In this document: piece after piece, positions 11,433-23,015 of the stretch
How positions within the stretch are numbered: the first letter of the stretch is position 1
Layout: every line of letters starts with the position of its first letter
Source: Aureobasidium sp. EXF-3400
Lineage: Eukaryota > Ascomycota > Dothideomycetes > Dothideales > Saccotheciaceae
DNA: 64,000 bases
Direction: 5' to 3'
NCBI GenBank assembly: GCA_024195585.1
Contig: SWBL01000005.1
Location: forward strand, 186,001-250,000
Program-made: the position numbers and the translations under genes
The notes under the pieces: model-generated
What the model saw: the letters and a program-made list of their open reading frames with translations, nothing else
The model's database searches: none
What the model was told of the DNA's origin: nothing

Positions 11433-14315
11433 TTACTCATCAAAGACACTACGATTGAAGAACCGGTAAATTTGTCTGCCAGCTTCCCTTCCGATAAGCG
11501 CTGCGAGTTCATCCTCATCTGCATTTGCGACTTCCAACACGTTTTCGTACTTAAGAATCAAGTTTGTCAAGTTCTTTGGGTTGACACCTGGTACGGCTCG
11601 AAGCATGTCTTGTGGTAGTTGATTGAAGGTTCTTTCCTGGCCATCCATGTCGCTCTCTTCCAGACCAATGTTGACAGCTTTGATCGGGTCAGGCTCTTCC
11701 TGTTGCTTCTTCAGCTCTTCGAAGATCTCGGCAGTCTGGTACGGTGATGATGACCAGATGATGCGTAGACGAGGGAAGGCAAGAGTCAGCAGCACAAGCT
11801 TGGACTGCAAGTCTGATGCTTGCAGAGATCCGGAACCTACGCCGGATGACAGATCCGCGAAGGGCTCTAACGTGAAAGACTTCTGCGCATCAAACTCGAT
11901 CAAGAGCATCGGACTCTTGTAATGCTGTTGCATCGTTTCGGCTTGGTGGTAGAGACGACCATTCTGGAAAGACTGGATAAGATCTTTGATCGATTTTCGC
12001 TCAATGCAAATCTCAGGCGTCAAAACATAGTCACCTACTGTTAGGGTACATGGAACAATGACCATGTTCCTACCGTGGAGAAGTGATGGCAGAGACGACC
12101 GGAACTCTCGAACATCGATGACTACTCTCGGTGGTTCTGCTGTTGCAACAAGTCGACCACCGCCAGCGATGCGAGTATTGACCGTCCGTAAGAATGACTC
12201 CTGTGGATCCAGCCCTGCAGGGTCATGTGTCAAGGTCACTGCCATCGAACCTCTTTCACGGATCAGCTTGGTGAAGGCGTCCTTCTCCTTGCGCACAGCG
12301 CTGAGATATCGTTGCTCCTCCACACTTCCTCCATAGTACATAAAGTAGACTCTCACATTCCTGTTCGAGTGGCTACTTCGGTACACCTCGATACGTCGAA
12401 TGAAAGCAGCGTCAGGCTCGTACATAATGACGTATCTTGGCTTGGTCTCCTCAAGGATGTGTTCGTCCATGTCGCCATCGTAGGGATGTACCATTATTAA
12501 GTCTTTCATGTCGTAAAGCTCGTAAAAATCATCCATATCATCCAGAGGGTCGGCGCCGATCTCTGCTTTCTGTTGAGCTTCGGCTTCTGTAGGCTCGAGC
12601 TCGGCCAGGAGACTTTGTACGTGCGACTCTTTGTCTCCTGCCACATGCACACTACCGTTTGCTGTACGTGTAGGAACAGATGCGGCAGACGAACCACCTC
12701 GTATGCGGCGTCGCTTGTTAGACCCGCCGCCTCTTCCTCCTCGGCCAGCCTGGCCTAGGCGCTGGTCAGTCGTACCATTGATATTCTTCTGGTTTTCTGC
12801 GAAGAGCGAGTTGCTCACTCGGTTGAAGTCTCGCTTCCAAAGGAAATAGTTTCTGAGTTTCCGACGCATCATAGCAGCGCCAGATGGTCCTCGAGCATCT
12901 TCATCGGGGTCATCGGTCGCCGATGTCGTATCTGGGAGGACGTTCATGCTCTGTAAATATTCGCGAATCTGCCGACATGTTCCGTGGTCGCCACACATGA
13001 TCAATATGCTACCATTGGACTCGTCCTGGAACGAAGGGTTGAAGTACATGTCACGCTCAATCTCTTCCAGAATCTCGGCCAGAAGATTCCATTTAGGCAT
13101 TTCTTCAAGTACAGGACGTAGAGAGTCTGGAACACCAGTTCTGGCGTCCACACTTTGGCCATCCTTAATGGTGCCAGTATATACACGACGCTTGGCGTTG
13201 TCAAAGATGACATGGGCAGCATCCAAGAACAGCCACGGGGATTGATTCTGACGGGTTGAACCAGGCGGTGGAGATGAAGCAGCCAAGACTGTATCGAGAT
13301 ATCGAAGGAAGCTTACGGCGTCGAAAGTGAGGAGATAGTGTAGCATGTTGCGCAATAGTGCCAAATCACGAACAATTTGACGAGTTCTGAAGTTGGTACG
13401 ATGCCAGACAGGGTCCAGTTGTCGACGGACAATGGCGTCAAAGTTGCGATGCAAAGCACTATCAAGATTCCAGTCTTCCATATCCAGACCAGTGTTTCCT
13501 TTCTTCAACTCGGTGATGCTGACCTCAACACACTCCATGATGGCATTCTGGATGTCGCGCATACCATCGGTCATGGGAACTTCTAACTCGATTACTTCGG
13601 CTTTACGACGACCTTCCAGAGATTTCGCGACAGTAACGTGGAAGCGAGGATACAGCGAAGGTCGCCTGAGGAAGAGGTTGCGCATCATGGTAGCCAGAGG
13701 AGCAAAGCCTGAAGCGAAGGGTTCAGGAGCATCTGAAAAAGCTTTGAGGAAGCCTTGCTTGTTCTTTTGACGATAGACGCGCACAATGAAAGCTTCCAGC
13801 GATGTTGCAGCGATGCGTTCGGAGTGGAGGACAACGAGGCCGGTGATTTTGGCAGGGTCGAGGTTCTCGGTCAAGAGATCGACGACCAGGATACGCGATG
13901 TGACGGAGAAGATACCACCTTGCTTGTACATTTTTTCTCTCTGTCCGACGTCTGTCAAGTCGGTGTTGACCAGGCTCAGTCCACGGCATTTGGGCGAATT
14001 GCTGATGGCGGCGTGTTCTGCCAGAGCCTCTCCGATCCATCCATTCTCTCGGTCGTCTGCTCCGACTACGACAATCAGATTGTTTCCGGCGGCATCGTAC
14101 GAGTGTAGGAGGTTGGTGACGATGCGCAGAAGGCCGAGGCCACGCGCCATGATGACGAGCTCATCTTCTTCACGGAGCTCTTTGAATATGTCCTGCTGGA
14201 ACTCCTATACTCTAGTCAGCGCTGTCGCACCATCGTCTTCGGACCCAAGCCATACCAGCGGTAATGAGAGCTTCACCGGCGCTTCATTGTTGTCCGACAT
14301 GGAGTTGTTTGGCAT
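11433..14315 (-). CDS. RAD1: DNA repair structure-specific endonuclease XPF/Rad1 catalytic subunit
   Basis: Two exons (14315-14256 and 14204-11433) encode about 943 residues. The N-terminal two thirds is a helicase-like, SF2-derived region containing EFQQDIFKELREEDELVIMARGLG and a segment with VVDLLTENLDPAKITGL; the Walker motifs are degenerate, as in the family. The ERCC4 nuclease domain (about residues 710-840) has the GDYVLTPE then IERKSIKDL signature, i.e. GDx(n)ERKx3D. Two helix-hairpin-helix elements follow at the C-terminus (LPQDMLRAVPGV...). XPF pairs with ERCC1/Rad10 and cuts the 5' side of nucleotide-excision-repair bubbles, and also acts in single-strand annealing and crosslink repair. 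The start at 14315 begins MPNNSMSDN; a second ATG five codons later is possible. A linker near residues 480-520 is Gly/Arg-rich. Confidence 0.95.
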
Positions 14316-15315
14316 TTCTTGTTGATGTTCTGCCTTCGTCTGTAACACCTCAGAACGCTCGGACCTCAACCATGACATCACTGGTATAGACCGAACTGAG
14401 AAGTTGCGACCTTGTCTTCACTCCTCTTTCCTCATCGCATATTCTGCCAAAGCCGTCGTTACTCTCATCGCACTGGAGTGGCACGCTGTGTCCGTGGAGT
14501 CTCTGTTGCTTCACCACATGTAGATGAATGTGGGCCATTGGTATGTTCATTTCTTTGATTGAGGTTCTTTATCTTCGCTATAACGATGTGGTCATCCGAT
14601 GAGCAAATGGATCAGGAAGGAAGTATGATGAACCTCTCCCATGCAATAAAGGTCCCTTCAAAAACTCCGCGCTTGCCTTTGCAGAAACGAAAGAAAGACC
14701 ATCCCGAACACTCCACGCTTTCCTTGCAGAGCAGAAAACACAATCGTAAAACCCCTAGGCCTTTCACTCACTACCATTCCATCAAGTCGTCCTCTCATCA
14801 AGATGACCTTTCATAAGTCATTCTTCCATCATGTCGTTGTTTCGTTGCAATCAGTTGTTTCGTATGCTCAGGCTTTTGTTTTCGTTGTATTTATTGAATT
14901 GATTCATCCCTTTTGTTGTTTTGCTGATGCCTTGTATGTTTCGCTCGTCATTGCTTTGAGAGGACGCGGCTTCACAAAAGGGAGAGAGAAAGTCCAACAA
15001 CCCTGTACTTTCCTTGCAGAGCATAAAACACCTCATCAAATTCGGGAGTATCTCATCTCATCATACCATCATGTCGTTCTCTCGTCATACTGTGGTTTCG
15101 TTGCGGTCGTTGCTTTCGTATTCTCAAACTCTTGTTCTCGTTGTAGTGATTGATTTGACGTTTCTCTTCGTCATTGTACTGGTGCTGGTAGGTTGCTGTC
15201 TTTGTTTTGGTGCCATAAAGGAGGGTTTTTCGAGGTTGGGACAACACCTGGGTAGTGGTCGAGGTGTCTAGTGTGGAGCAACGGTATGTGCAAGTTTCTT
15301 TGATTGTGGTTACTC
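14316..15315. other. Intergenic region with direct repeats
   Basis: About 1 kb between XPF and a minus-strand hypothetical gene. Frames here (for example 15014-15271, with one hydrophobic stretch) come from repeated T-rich sequence and are not called as genes. Confidence 0.45.
14700..15240 (+). repeat. Imperfect direct repeat, spacing about 240-280 bases
   Basis: Two blocks recur in the same order. The first is a block containing CTTTCCTTGCAGAGCA followed by AAAACAC, near 14729-14752 and again near 15008-15032. The second is a block starting CATCATGTCGTT and continuing as a T-rich stretch with GTTTCGTTGC and TCTCGTTGTA-like words, near 14828-14895 and 15067-15155. A partial third trace of the first block (GCCTTTGCAGAAACGAAA) lies near 14675. 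The duplication is diverged. Confidence 0.55.
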
Positions 15316-17079
15316 CTAGGAGAAAGCCACGAAGTCTGCCCCGTCCGCGACTGGGTCGTCGACCAGAACCTTTTTGAACAATTTTGACACCTCATCTTCC
15401 TTGTTCTGATTTTGGTTGCGTTTGATAAGGGAGATGGTTTGCTTGCTGAAGCTCGTTACCTTGTCGGTAGTGAGCTCGGGTGCTGTGCGGAGCGGCCTGA
15501 CTTTGCGGTCATGGCGGTTCTTCACCACACCACGGTTCTTGGTAATCTTCAAGTCGCTTTTGCTGGTCTCTTGCTTCTTTTTGGACAAGGTCTGAGACAT
15601 GTTGGAAGATTTTGTCGCAATCTGATTGTCTCTGAGCTCCGGTTTCTTGCCTTCAGCTCGTTTTGTGAGAATGACGAGGTTTGCGGTGAGCAAAGGCAGG
15701 ACTGCGCCAGTGGGAGGGATTGATGATGTAGAGATGGCTGTGTCGTCGACGGAAGGTGAAGAGAGAGTAGCCACGTGGGCAGGTGAAGGAGTTGGGGTGG
15801 AGACAGCGAGAGGAGTAGAGGTTTCGGGTTTGTCATCGTCATCACCGTCTTCTTCTTCTATGTCGAAAGGCATGCGGTTCCGATTGCGTACTGGTACTTG
15901 GAGATGTGCCTGGCTTGCTGCATGATGGCGAGCAGCCCTGGTCTTCGACTTCTTGGAGATACCCGTAGGCTTCTTACCAGTGCAGCTGCTGGGCACTGTG
16001 TAAGACTTCTTGCCTGTGCGCACTGCTTTCTCAACATCCTTGAGCGCCGATGTGAGAGTGTATGCCCATGAATCATAACTGTCCTTCTTGCGACAGAGGA
16101 TGCTGTTGCCGAGCCTCGAGGGATGCGACAAAGGAAGTTCGGTGCTCTCTGCGACTGGGGGCATGGCATCATTCATTGATGCATCTTGGAGGTCTGAGGA
16201 AGGAGCAGAGACAGGGGCGGGAGAAAGGGTGGAGGAAGGTTGCTGAAGAATGTTGAATTCTCCAGTCAAGACCTGCTTGCTGTTGGCCTTGAAGATGTAC
16301 ATGGCCGAGTCGTGAGAAGGTGACTTGGCGAAGGAGGAGGTGGTGGTGAGCTCGCTATTACTGGCGAGCACCACGAAGTCGAAGGAGAAAGAGTTGTTCT
16401 TGCGGCGGAAGAACAGACTCTTCATGCTTGTCTCCTTGGCCAGCAGAGAGGTCATGGCCTCGTATGCAGGCGTGGCAACGAGGGCGTTGTACCAAGCGCG
16501 GAGTTGCTGCTTCTTCTCGAATTTGGAAGCCGCCAGCAGCTCCTTGTTCTTGAAGACAGGCTCCGTCTTGGGGCCCTTTCTAGGCAACTCGCCCATGCTC
16601 TGGTAGAGCTGATTGAGCTTGCGCTTGGTGCCTTGCGGCATGGTGATATAGTCGACCTCCATGGGGTCGAAGGAGAGGGTTGTGGTAGACAGCACATGGC
16701 TGCAAGAAGAAAGGGGGGTGCTGGAGAGCGGCGAGGGCGCGTACTCCATGGTGGTGGTGGTGGCAGGGCTGAAAAGCGATGCGAAAATGCTGAAAATCAT
16801 GGTGATAGTCAGGTACCAATATGAGGGACAGTTTTGATCTGTATGATAGAGGTGGAAGAAGGAAAGGACGAAGAAAGCGCGAAGTGCGATAAACAATGCT
16901 TCCGTGGTGGGCTGGAGGCGAGAGTGAGCCAAGACCAGACGACAAGTGAAGGCGACGAAAGTGAGGTTGGTGAACAGAGAACGTCTACGAAGACTCTCCT
17001 TGGATGCTTCACGATCTTGGAAGTCCTTCGTGCATTTTTTACAGCAGAATTTCAAGCGTGGTTGGAGCTGAGATGCCAA
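15316..17079 (-). CDS. Hypothetical Ser/Thr-rich basic protein
   Basis: One frame of 587 codons. The first 95 residues look unlike the rest (Cys-rich and hydrophobic), so the true start may be the methionine at 16800 (MIFSIFASLFSP, a possible hydrophobic signal) or the one at 16749 (MEYAPSPLSS). The body has a conserved-looking middle with KRKLNQLYQSMGELPRKGPK and RAWYNALVATPAYEAMTSLL, a low-complexity Ser/Thr/Pro region, an acidic patch DIEEEDGDDDD, and a basic Lys-rich tail. Lysine-rich clusters suggest a nuclear protein, but no domain is recognised. It could be lineage-specific. Gene reality rests mainly on frame length. Confidence 0.5.
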   Translation of the reverse strand: MASQLQPRLKFCCKKCTKDFQDREASKESLRRRSLFTNLTFVAFTCRLVLAHSRLQPTTEALFIALRAFFVLSFFHLYHTDQNCPSYWYLTITMIFSIFASLFSPATTTTMEYAPSPLSSTPLSSCSHVLSTTTLSFDPMEVDYITMPQGTKRKLNQLYQSMGELPRKGPKTEPVFKNKELLAASKFEKKQQLRAWYNALVATPAYEAMTSLLAKETSMKSLFFRRKNNSFSFDFVVLASNSELTTTSSFAKSPSHDSAMYIFKANSKQVLTGEFNILQQPSSTLSPAPVSAPSSDLQDASMNDAMPPVAESTELPLSHPSRLGNSILCRKKDSYDSWAYTLTSALKDVEKAVRTGKKSYTVPSSCTGKKPTGISKKSKTRAARHHAASQAHLQVPVRNRNRMPFDIEEEDGDDDDKPETSTPLAVSTPTPSPAHVATLSSPSVDDTAISTSSIPPTGAVLPLLTANLVILTKRAEGKKPELRDNQIATKSSNMSQTLSKKKQETSKSDLKITKNRGVVKNRHDRKVRPLRTAPELTTDKVTSFSKQTISLIKRNQNQNKEDEVSKLFKKVLVDDPVADGADFVAFS

Positions 17080-18004
17080 AACATCGAAACCAACTCGGGG
17101 GCAACTTCAAAATCATGTCCAGGGACTCGTATACTTATTGCTTGTTTCTAGTTGCAATGTCCTGAAATGTCTGTCACTTGCGTTTCTGTATTGTGATAGC
17201 AGTAGACAGAGGTAGTGGTTGGGTGGAAGCATCAGACGTCGAAACTCGAATTCAGGGGTAATGTCGAGGTCGCTTCTCGGCACTCGAACACCATCAACTG
17301 CTCTTTGCTCTCACATGAGTGCCATTCTATGGCCATTTTTGACGTGTCTGTCATGAAAATTGCTCTTTTTATGCCGTTGCAATATAAATAATGGAGTGAC
17401 GTCCCCACTCTCAGAGAATGAGCCACGCGCGATACTATACTGATCTTTCTTTCCCGTAGGCGAAAGTCTGCCACATGTGTTGTAGCCATATATAAACACA
17501 AGACTGCCACACGTTGGGAACGGGAAACGTCATCAAGACAGCCCTTCATAGACTTGCTTCTGCTCTTGTTATATATAACACTAGGAGAGCGAAGCATAAT
17601 GAGATGTAGTACAGGGAGAGCCGTGGAGAAGACCTGACAGCAGGATGCATTCGAAGAACCAAAATCATTATATACTAGAGAAGTGACTTTTCAAAAGAAC
17701 GTGTTTGATTGCTACTGTACTGTGTTTCTTGATTTGATGTGCGTGCTTGTGAACAAAAGAAAGACAATGGAAACAAAAAAGACTCCCAACTCCTCAAAAA
17801 AGCAGAACCCAGTATTAGTCGGCCAACGTATCAAACGGTACCTATTAGACAACTCAAAGAAAACAGAACGACGATGTAGAAAAGAGCCAAAGTCAGGGAA
17901 TCAAAAAGAAAGACAACTACCAGAACCAAGGAGTGACGGGTAGAAGACCAAGAAAGGCGTGACAGGAAGCAACAACGGTCAATGTATGACAGGATGTAAG
18001 GCTT
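17080..18004. other. Intergenic region
   Basis: About 0.9 kb between the start of one minus-strand gene and the stop of the next. AT-rich in places with TATATA-like words near 17485 and 17572. No gene supported; it probably holds the promoter of the gene ending at 15316 and the 3' region of the gene at 18005. Confidence 0.45.
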
Positions 18005-21000
18005 TCACAAGAACTCTCTGAAAGCATTGGAAAGGTCGATAATCTGCTTCTCGTCCTCACTATCGAACTCCTCCTCTACAGAAGGAAGTTGATAGGGCTT
18101 GGGTGAACGAGGAGTAGCAGCTTGATCTTCCTCAAACTGGCATTGTTGAGGAGATTGAGGGGTGACAAGTTGCTCGGCTTCCTCAAAAGTATAGCTTTTG
18201 TAGCGGTCGGGAGTACGAAGGCGAGGAGGAGTGATGCCCAGGGGCTCTGTTGCAATATGTTTCGGAGTTTTGGCTGCCAAAGGTTGGAGTAGTTTTCCTG
18301 GAGTTGACTCGTGCTTCTTCAGGTGATCTGTTACCAATATGTTTTCAGCTCTGAGTTTGCGCTGGCGCATCTCTTCACTCTCAACATCATCTGCCTCTTC
18401 GAGCACTATTTCGCCTGTCTTCCAGCCGTGAATTCGGCGTTCACAACGCGAGATATTCTTGACCATATCTTTTCGGCTGATTGTAACGACCGGTAAGGGG
18501 CCGTTGGCCTTGTCACGACGCGAGAGAATGCTGCTGGTAGAAGGACTGTTCAATCTAAAACGAGGAATAAGAGTCATGGTAGAGTCATCGGTGGACAAAG
18601 CAGTTTCAGGGACATCGATACCGGCAGGATCATGGGTGTGAAGGAAGTCGTGGCGGAGATCGTCTGGTCTGGGTGTGCAATCTGAGACAAGGTCAGGGAA
18701 AGAGGCCTTCTTCTTGCCGCTTCTGGCTTCTTTCAGGGCAACGGCCCTTTGCTTCTCGTATTCATCTTGTGCGAATGCGAAATCCTGGCGCTCAACAGGC
18801 TCATGCTCATTGAGAAGGCCACCTGGAGGGAAGGAAGGCTCAGGGGCTTTCAGTTTCTCCTTTCTAGCCTCCTCTTCCAGATCTTTCTCATAGTTCTTCT
18901 TTGCTTTGGCGAGCCTTCTCTCTTCGAGACGCTGCTTGAAAAAGTAGAAGTGGCCACGGGCCTTCTTTTCCTCCTTTTTCTTCTTCTTCAGCTCGCGGGC
19001 TCTCTTCTTCTGATGTGCCTTTCTGGCGTCCTGTGCCTCCTTCAACTGAGCCTTCCACTCGTCATCGAGATAGTTACGGTGACCACGGAAGGGATTATCC
19101 TCTTTTTCGGTATCGGGCTCGGCCTCCTCTATTTTGTCTACGCCAGGAATCTTGACCTCAAAGGGAACATGAGGCATGAGCAAGTTGGCGCCGTCACCTG
19201 GTCTACCGTATAGACGACGATTAAAAAAGTTTCTGATGCTGAACATGCGCTTTGATGGGCGCAGAGAGTGCTTTGTGAAACGAGGCACATAGGCCTTCTC
19301 GTAGAAGTAGACGTTACCGGCAGGATCGTAGCCTTTGACGTGTTCGATCTTCAGGTCTTCTCTAACCCTCTGCAGGATAGTAGCAGCCGTGCCAACAAAT
19401 GGTTTGGGAGGGTCGTCAGGGGCGGTCTCAGGAGCGATTTTTGGTGATTCAAATTTGGGAGTGGACAGGTCGTCCATTTCGTACGCCTCGTGAGATTTGC
19501 CGTTGCTAGCACGATGCACATATCTGGTGGATTCTCTCTGAGCTGCAGAACGTCCACCGTAGTGGTTGTGATTGCTCTCCTTCTTGGTCTTCTTGGGTGG
19601 CTTGGGCGGTTTGGCATATGGATCAACCAGAAGCTGAGCGGTGGTCAATCTCTCATAAAGGTGGTAGGCGTCATTGCGCCCGCCTCCACCGTAAGGACGT
19701 CGATGGGGGTTGTCTCCATCGAGCCCATTAGGAAAGGTAACTTCCTCGTCCTCATTGTAGGGGCGGGGAGTGTAAGGCTGATAACGAGTTTTAAAAGGCA
19801 GAGGGCGGCTTGGATCAGGCAAAGATGGCTCGGGTGCAGCAGGCGAAGGTTCAGTGTACACTGGTGCTGAAGCCGGGAGGCAGAAAGAAAAGCCAGCGCT
19901 GATGTCCGAGCCAGCTTGGACGTCGCTTTTGAACTTGAGAAATGAACTGAGGGAAGGCGAAGGAGCGGCGTGGATGGGTGTGAAGGTATGAGGAGAGATG
20001 GGTGTAGCTGAATCATCGACAATGATGGGCTTGAAGTTGTGCGGAGACTTGGAAGATTGCGACTTGTTGATGATGACAGGTTTAAAGTTGTGCTGAGAAG
20101 TAGGAGATTGTGTCTTATTGATGATCACAGGTTTGAAGTTGTGGGCAGACTTCGACGTGGACGAAGGAGCAGATACGATCGGTGTAAAGAGATGCGAGGA
20201 TCCGGTCGGGGTTGAAGGAGAGATGACAGGCTTAAAGACGTGAGGAGACTCAGGAGAGGTTGGAGGGGGTGTAATAGGATCGAAGGTGTGAGATGAATGG
20301 GGCGAGGACGAAGCTTTTGATGGATTCATTGCGTGTAGACGTGATGCTGCAGGACTGCCATTGGCATCGGTAGTAGAGCGGTGTGATGAAGACCAATGAC
20401 CGCTCGAAGAGCGCGTACAGGGAGGTTTGATGCCATTTAGTTTCTCTTGCCTCTGAGGAACGCTACATGACAAGTTAGAAAAATTTCGTCGCGGGATGAA
20501 TATTCAGAGAGTCACTTACAAGCGGACGCGCGCAGACTGTGGCGAGTTCTGGTCCATTTCGATGGTGGCTCGATTGGCAAGGTTTCGGCGCTGTGCATCA
20601 AGAGTGCGCTTTCAGAGTATGAAGTAGGCAGAGTCCAGCTGTCGGTTAGTTGAGGGTGACCTACTAGACGAGGTGGAGTGGTCGTGGTGATACTGCTTGA
20701 AGGAGACGATGGTGGTGACACAAGACCCGGGAGGTTGAAAGTGCTCTTGGATCTGGCGAGCTTAAAATCCTTGAACTTCTCTTTGGTGGCAGAAGAGAGC
20801 TCGGCAAGGCTCGTGCTACTCTGGTTGAAGAAACGAGCCAATCCTCTGTAGATCTTTGTGCGCGTCTTAACCTTGTCTCCAGGAAGACTGGGTGGATTGG
20901 TGGTCTAATCGTGTCAGTTAGGTAAAAACATCAGATGTTTAGGGGTGACATACAGGGACGAAATAATCCTGGATAGGATCAGGAAGCGTAATGCTTTGTG

Positions 21001-21386
21001 AACGAGAAACACGAGCCTCCTCGAAGTAGTCGGTCACACCGGAGTATTGGCTCTCACTGATGGACTCGCTGATGGACTGAAAAGTCAGAAACTTGTCTGC
21101 GCATAGTCGTAGCAGCACTTACAGTAAGACGGCTGAGGTAGTGCCTCTTGGGAGGTCTCGAAGGGCGCAAAGCCTGAGCGCGGATGGTATCAGACAGCGG
21201 AGTGGTCGCGTTGACGATGCGAAGATAGCGTCTCTGTTCCTCTGTGAAGGGATGCTCAGGGAGGTCAGACTCGCTGTTAATGGACTCTGTAGAGAGATAC
21301 TCAAGGAGGGTAGAGTTGCTGTCAGTTGACTCTGTAGAGTGCTGCTCAAGGAGGTGAGAGTCGCTGTCAGTTGAATTCATATTCAC
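18005..21386 (-). CDS. Hypothetical repeat-containing protein with seven S-x-H-x-F-x-P modules
   Basis: Five exons (21386-21123, 21076-20954, 20904-20665, 20608-20520, 20462-18005) join in frame to 1057 residues. The N-terminus has three S/T/E-rich repeats (HSTES, YLSTES types). Around residues 260-400 there are seven modules of about 20 residues, each with S-x-H-x-F-x-P-[IV], such as SPHVFKPV, SAHNFKPV and SPHNFKPI. A middle segment with GYDPAGNVYFYEKAYVPRF looks folded. It is followed by a long Lys/Glu-rich helix (ARELKKKKKEEKKA...) and an acidic C-terminus. I recognise no family. The pattern suggests a disordered scaffold that presents repeated short binding motifs; this is inference. The intron after residue 209 is needed to keep the frame. 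Confidence 0.7.
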
Positions 21387-21748
21387 AGCTTGAGCGATTG
21401 TACGCTAGCGGCGCGCTAGTCTAGGTGGTGACGATGATGGTTAGTGAGCACGTGAGATGGTCCTGACGGCATGGGAATAAACAGTGAATTTTTCTGATGA
21501 CGGAGATCAAGAGTCAGTTAAGAGATATTACACACCACCAACCAAAACATTGACGCCTCGTGCGTGCTCGGCCAAAGCTGTCAAGCTCTAACCTCGTCCG
21601 GCCGACACGGAGGCACATCCAACTCCTCAGATAGTCCCAAACATATGCTACATCCTGGCCTTTGGGTATCGATGAAGAAAAGAAAGGAAAAAGAAAAAGA
21701 AAACAAAACTATTTCTTGACCAACATGGCCATGAGCCACTTGATCGCA
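21387..21748. other. Intergenic region
   Basis: A 362-base spacer between two minus-strand genes. I see nothing beyond probable promoter and 3' untranslated sequence. Confidence 0.4.
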
Positions 21749-22648
21749 TTACATGACTGTACAACAGTTCTTCTTGAGGAAGCGAATGACCTTGGGGAGG
21801 TTCTTCTTGATCTCCTCTTCGTAGTCCATCTCCTGTGTTCCTTGTTGTTGCTGTTGGTGCTGCTGGTAGCCTTGTTGTTGAGCAGGATATCCTTGTTGTT
21901 GCTGACCCTGTTGGTTTCCAAGAGGGTAAGCAGTCTGGTACTGGGGCTTTCCATGATGAGATTGGTCGTATTGCTGAGGTTGACCATAGCCAGCAGGAGG
22001 GACAGCTGCTCCACCAGTAAGATTGATGTAGATTCTACCTTCATTGTGCTCGGTATGGTATTGGAGACCTTGCTCCTGGCAGATCTGCTCGACGCGAGGC
22101 TTAATCTTCTGAACGTGGTTGACAGAGTGATTGCCCTTGCCGACAATGCTGCACTTAAGGTCAGAGACATTGAATAGCAGCAAATGCAGCAGCCTACTTA
22201 CACATGCAGATGGTTCTGGCCGGTGCTCTTTGCGTACTTGATTCTTTGTTCCAGAATCTCTTCGGCCTCTTCGACAAACTGGCCGTGAAGATCAATGGTA
22301 TCGCCGTCAACTCTTCCTACGGCATTGTTCTCGCGGAAGATGAACTCGGATGCCTGTCTGTTGTAGTCGTCTGCCTTCTGTCCATGGCTCTTGGCTTCCT
22401 GCGACAATTCGTGGGCAGCACCTCCGTCTCCACGCGCGTATGCCTTCTGTGACTCGGCGGAACAGTGCTGACGTTTGCCGTGTTCCTGTCGCGCAAGGTC
22501 TCTCAGTCTATCGTACTCGGCCTCGGCATCGCCAGACTGCTGGTGGTTGAAGGCTGAGGCTTCATGTCAGTACCCTGTATGTTTGCGACAGGCTGAGGTA
22601 CGGGTACTCACCACTACCGCCGATACGCGTCGCAGATGGGAATGACAT
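21749..22648 (-). CDS. DUF1771-Smr domain protein with C-terminal CaaX box
   Basis: Three exons (22648-22612, 22559-22202, 22148-21749) encode 264 residues. Residues about 20-85 form a DUF1771 helical domain (AEYDRLRDLARQ through ASEFIFRENN). An Smr domain follows with DLHGQFVEEAEEIL and the GKGNHS loop (GxGxHS type), so the nucleic-acid-binding/nicking core looks intact. A Gln/Tyr/Gly-rich linker comes next, then a basic tail ending NCCTVM. The last four residues, CTVM, form a good farnesylation CaaX motif, and the cysteine before it could be palmitoylated. Smr domains act as RNA or DNA endonucleases in quality control; DUF1771-Smr is the usual eukaryotic arrangement. The CaaX end implies membrane attachment, which is unexpected for a nucleic-acid enzyme. 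Confidence 0.88.
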
Positions 22649-23015
22649 GATATTACACTATGAATATGGATATAGGGATGAATGTCAAGCAGGAGGAAAG
22701 AACAAAGACGGGAAATGAGAGACAGCACACCCAGAGGCGCTGCCAGAGTCCAGATCAGCCACCATCGAAAGCTACCTGGTGCTTGACCAGTTGTCGGTCA
22801 AACTGTTTGCTTGGCAAAAGAAACAAGAAACACAATCCGGGGTCCAACAACAAGAGTCAGATCTTTCTTGCGAGGGTCCTCCACATGAACCACACTTTTG
22901 GGTGACCAATCATGGAGAAGGCATCGACAACCTCGAGTGGTTTCCTGCAATTTTTTGTTACTCTACTATCTGGACGCTTGAAGTTGTGATTCGTTCAACT
23001 GCCGGTTGCGACAAT
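22649..23015. promoter_or_regulatory. Divergent promoter region
   Basis: This 367-base spacer separates two genes transcribed away from each other (the Smr protein and an F-box-like protein), so it must contain both promoters. No specific element is clear. Confidence 0.45.
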
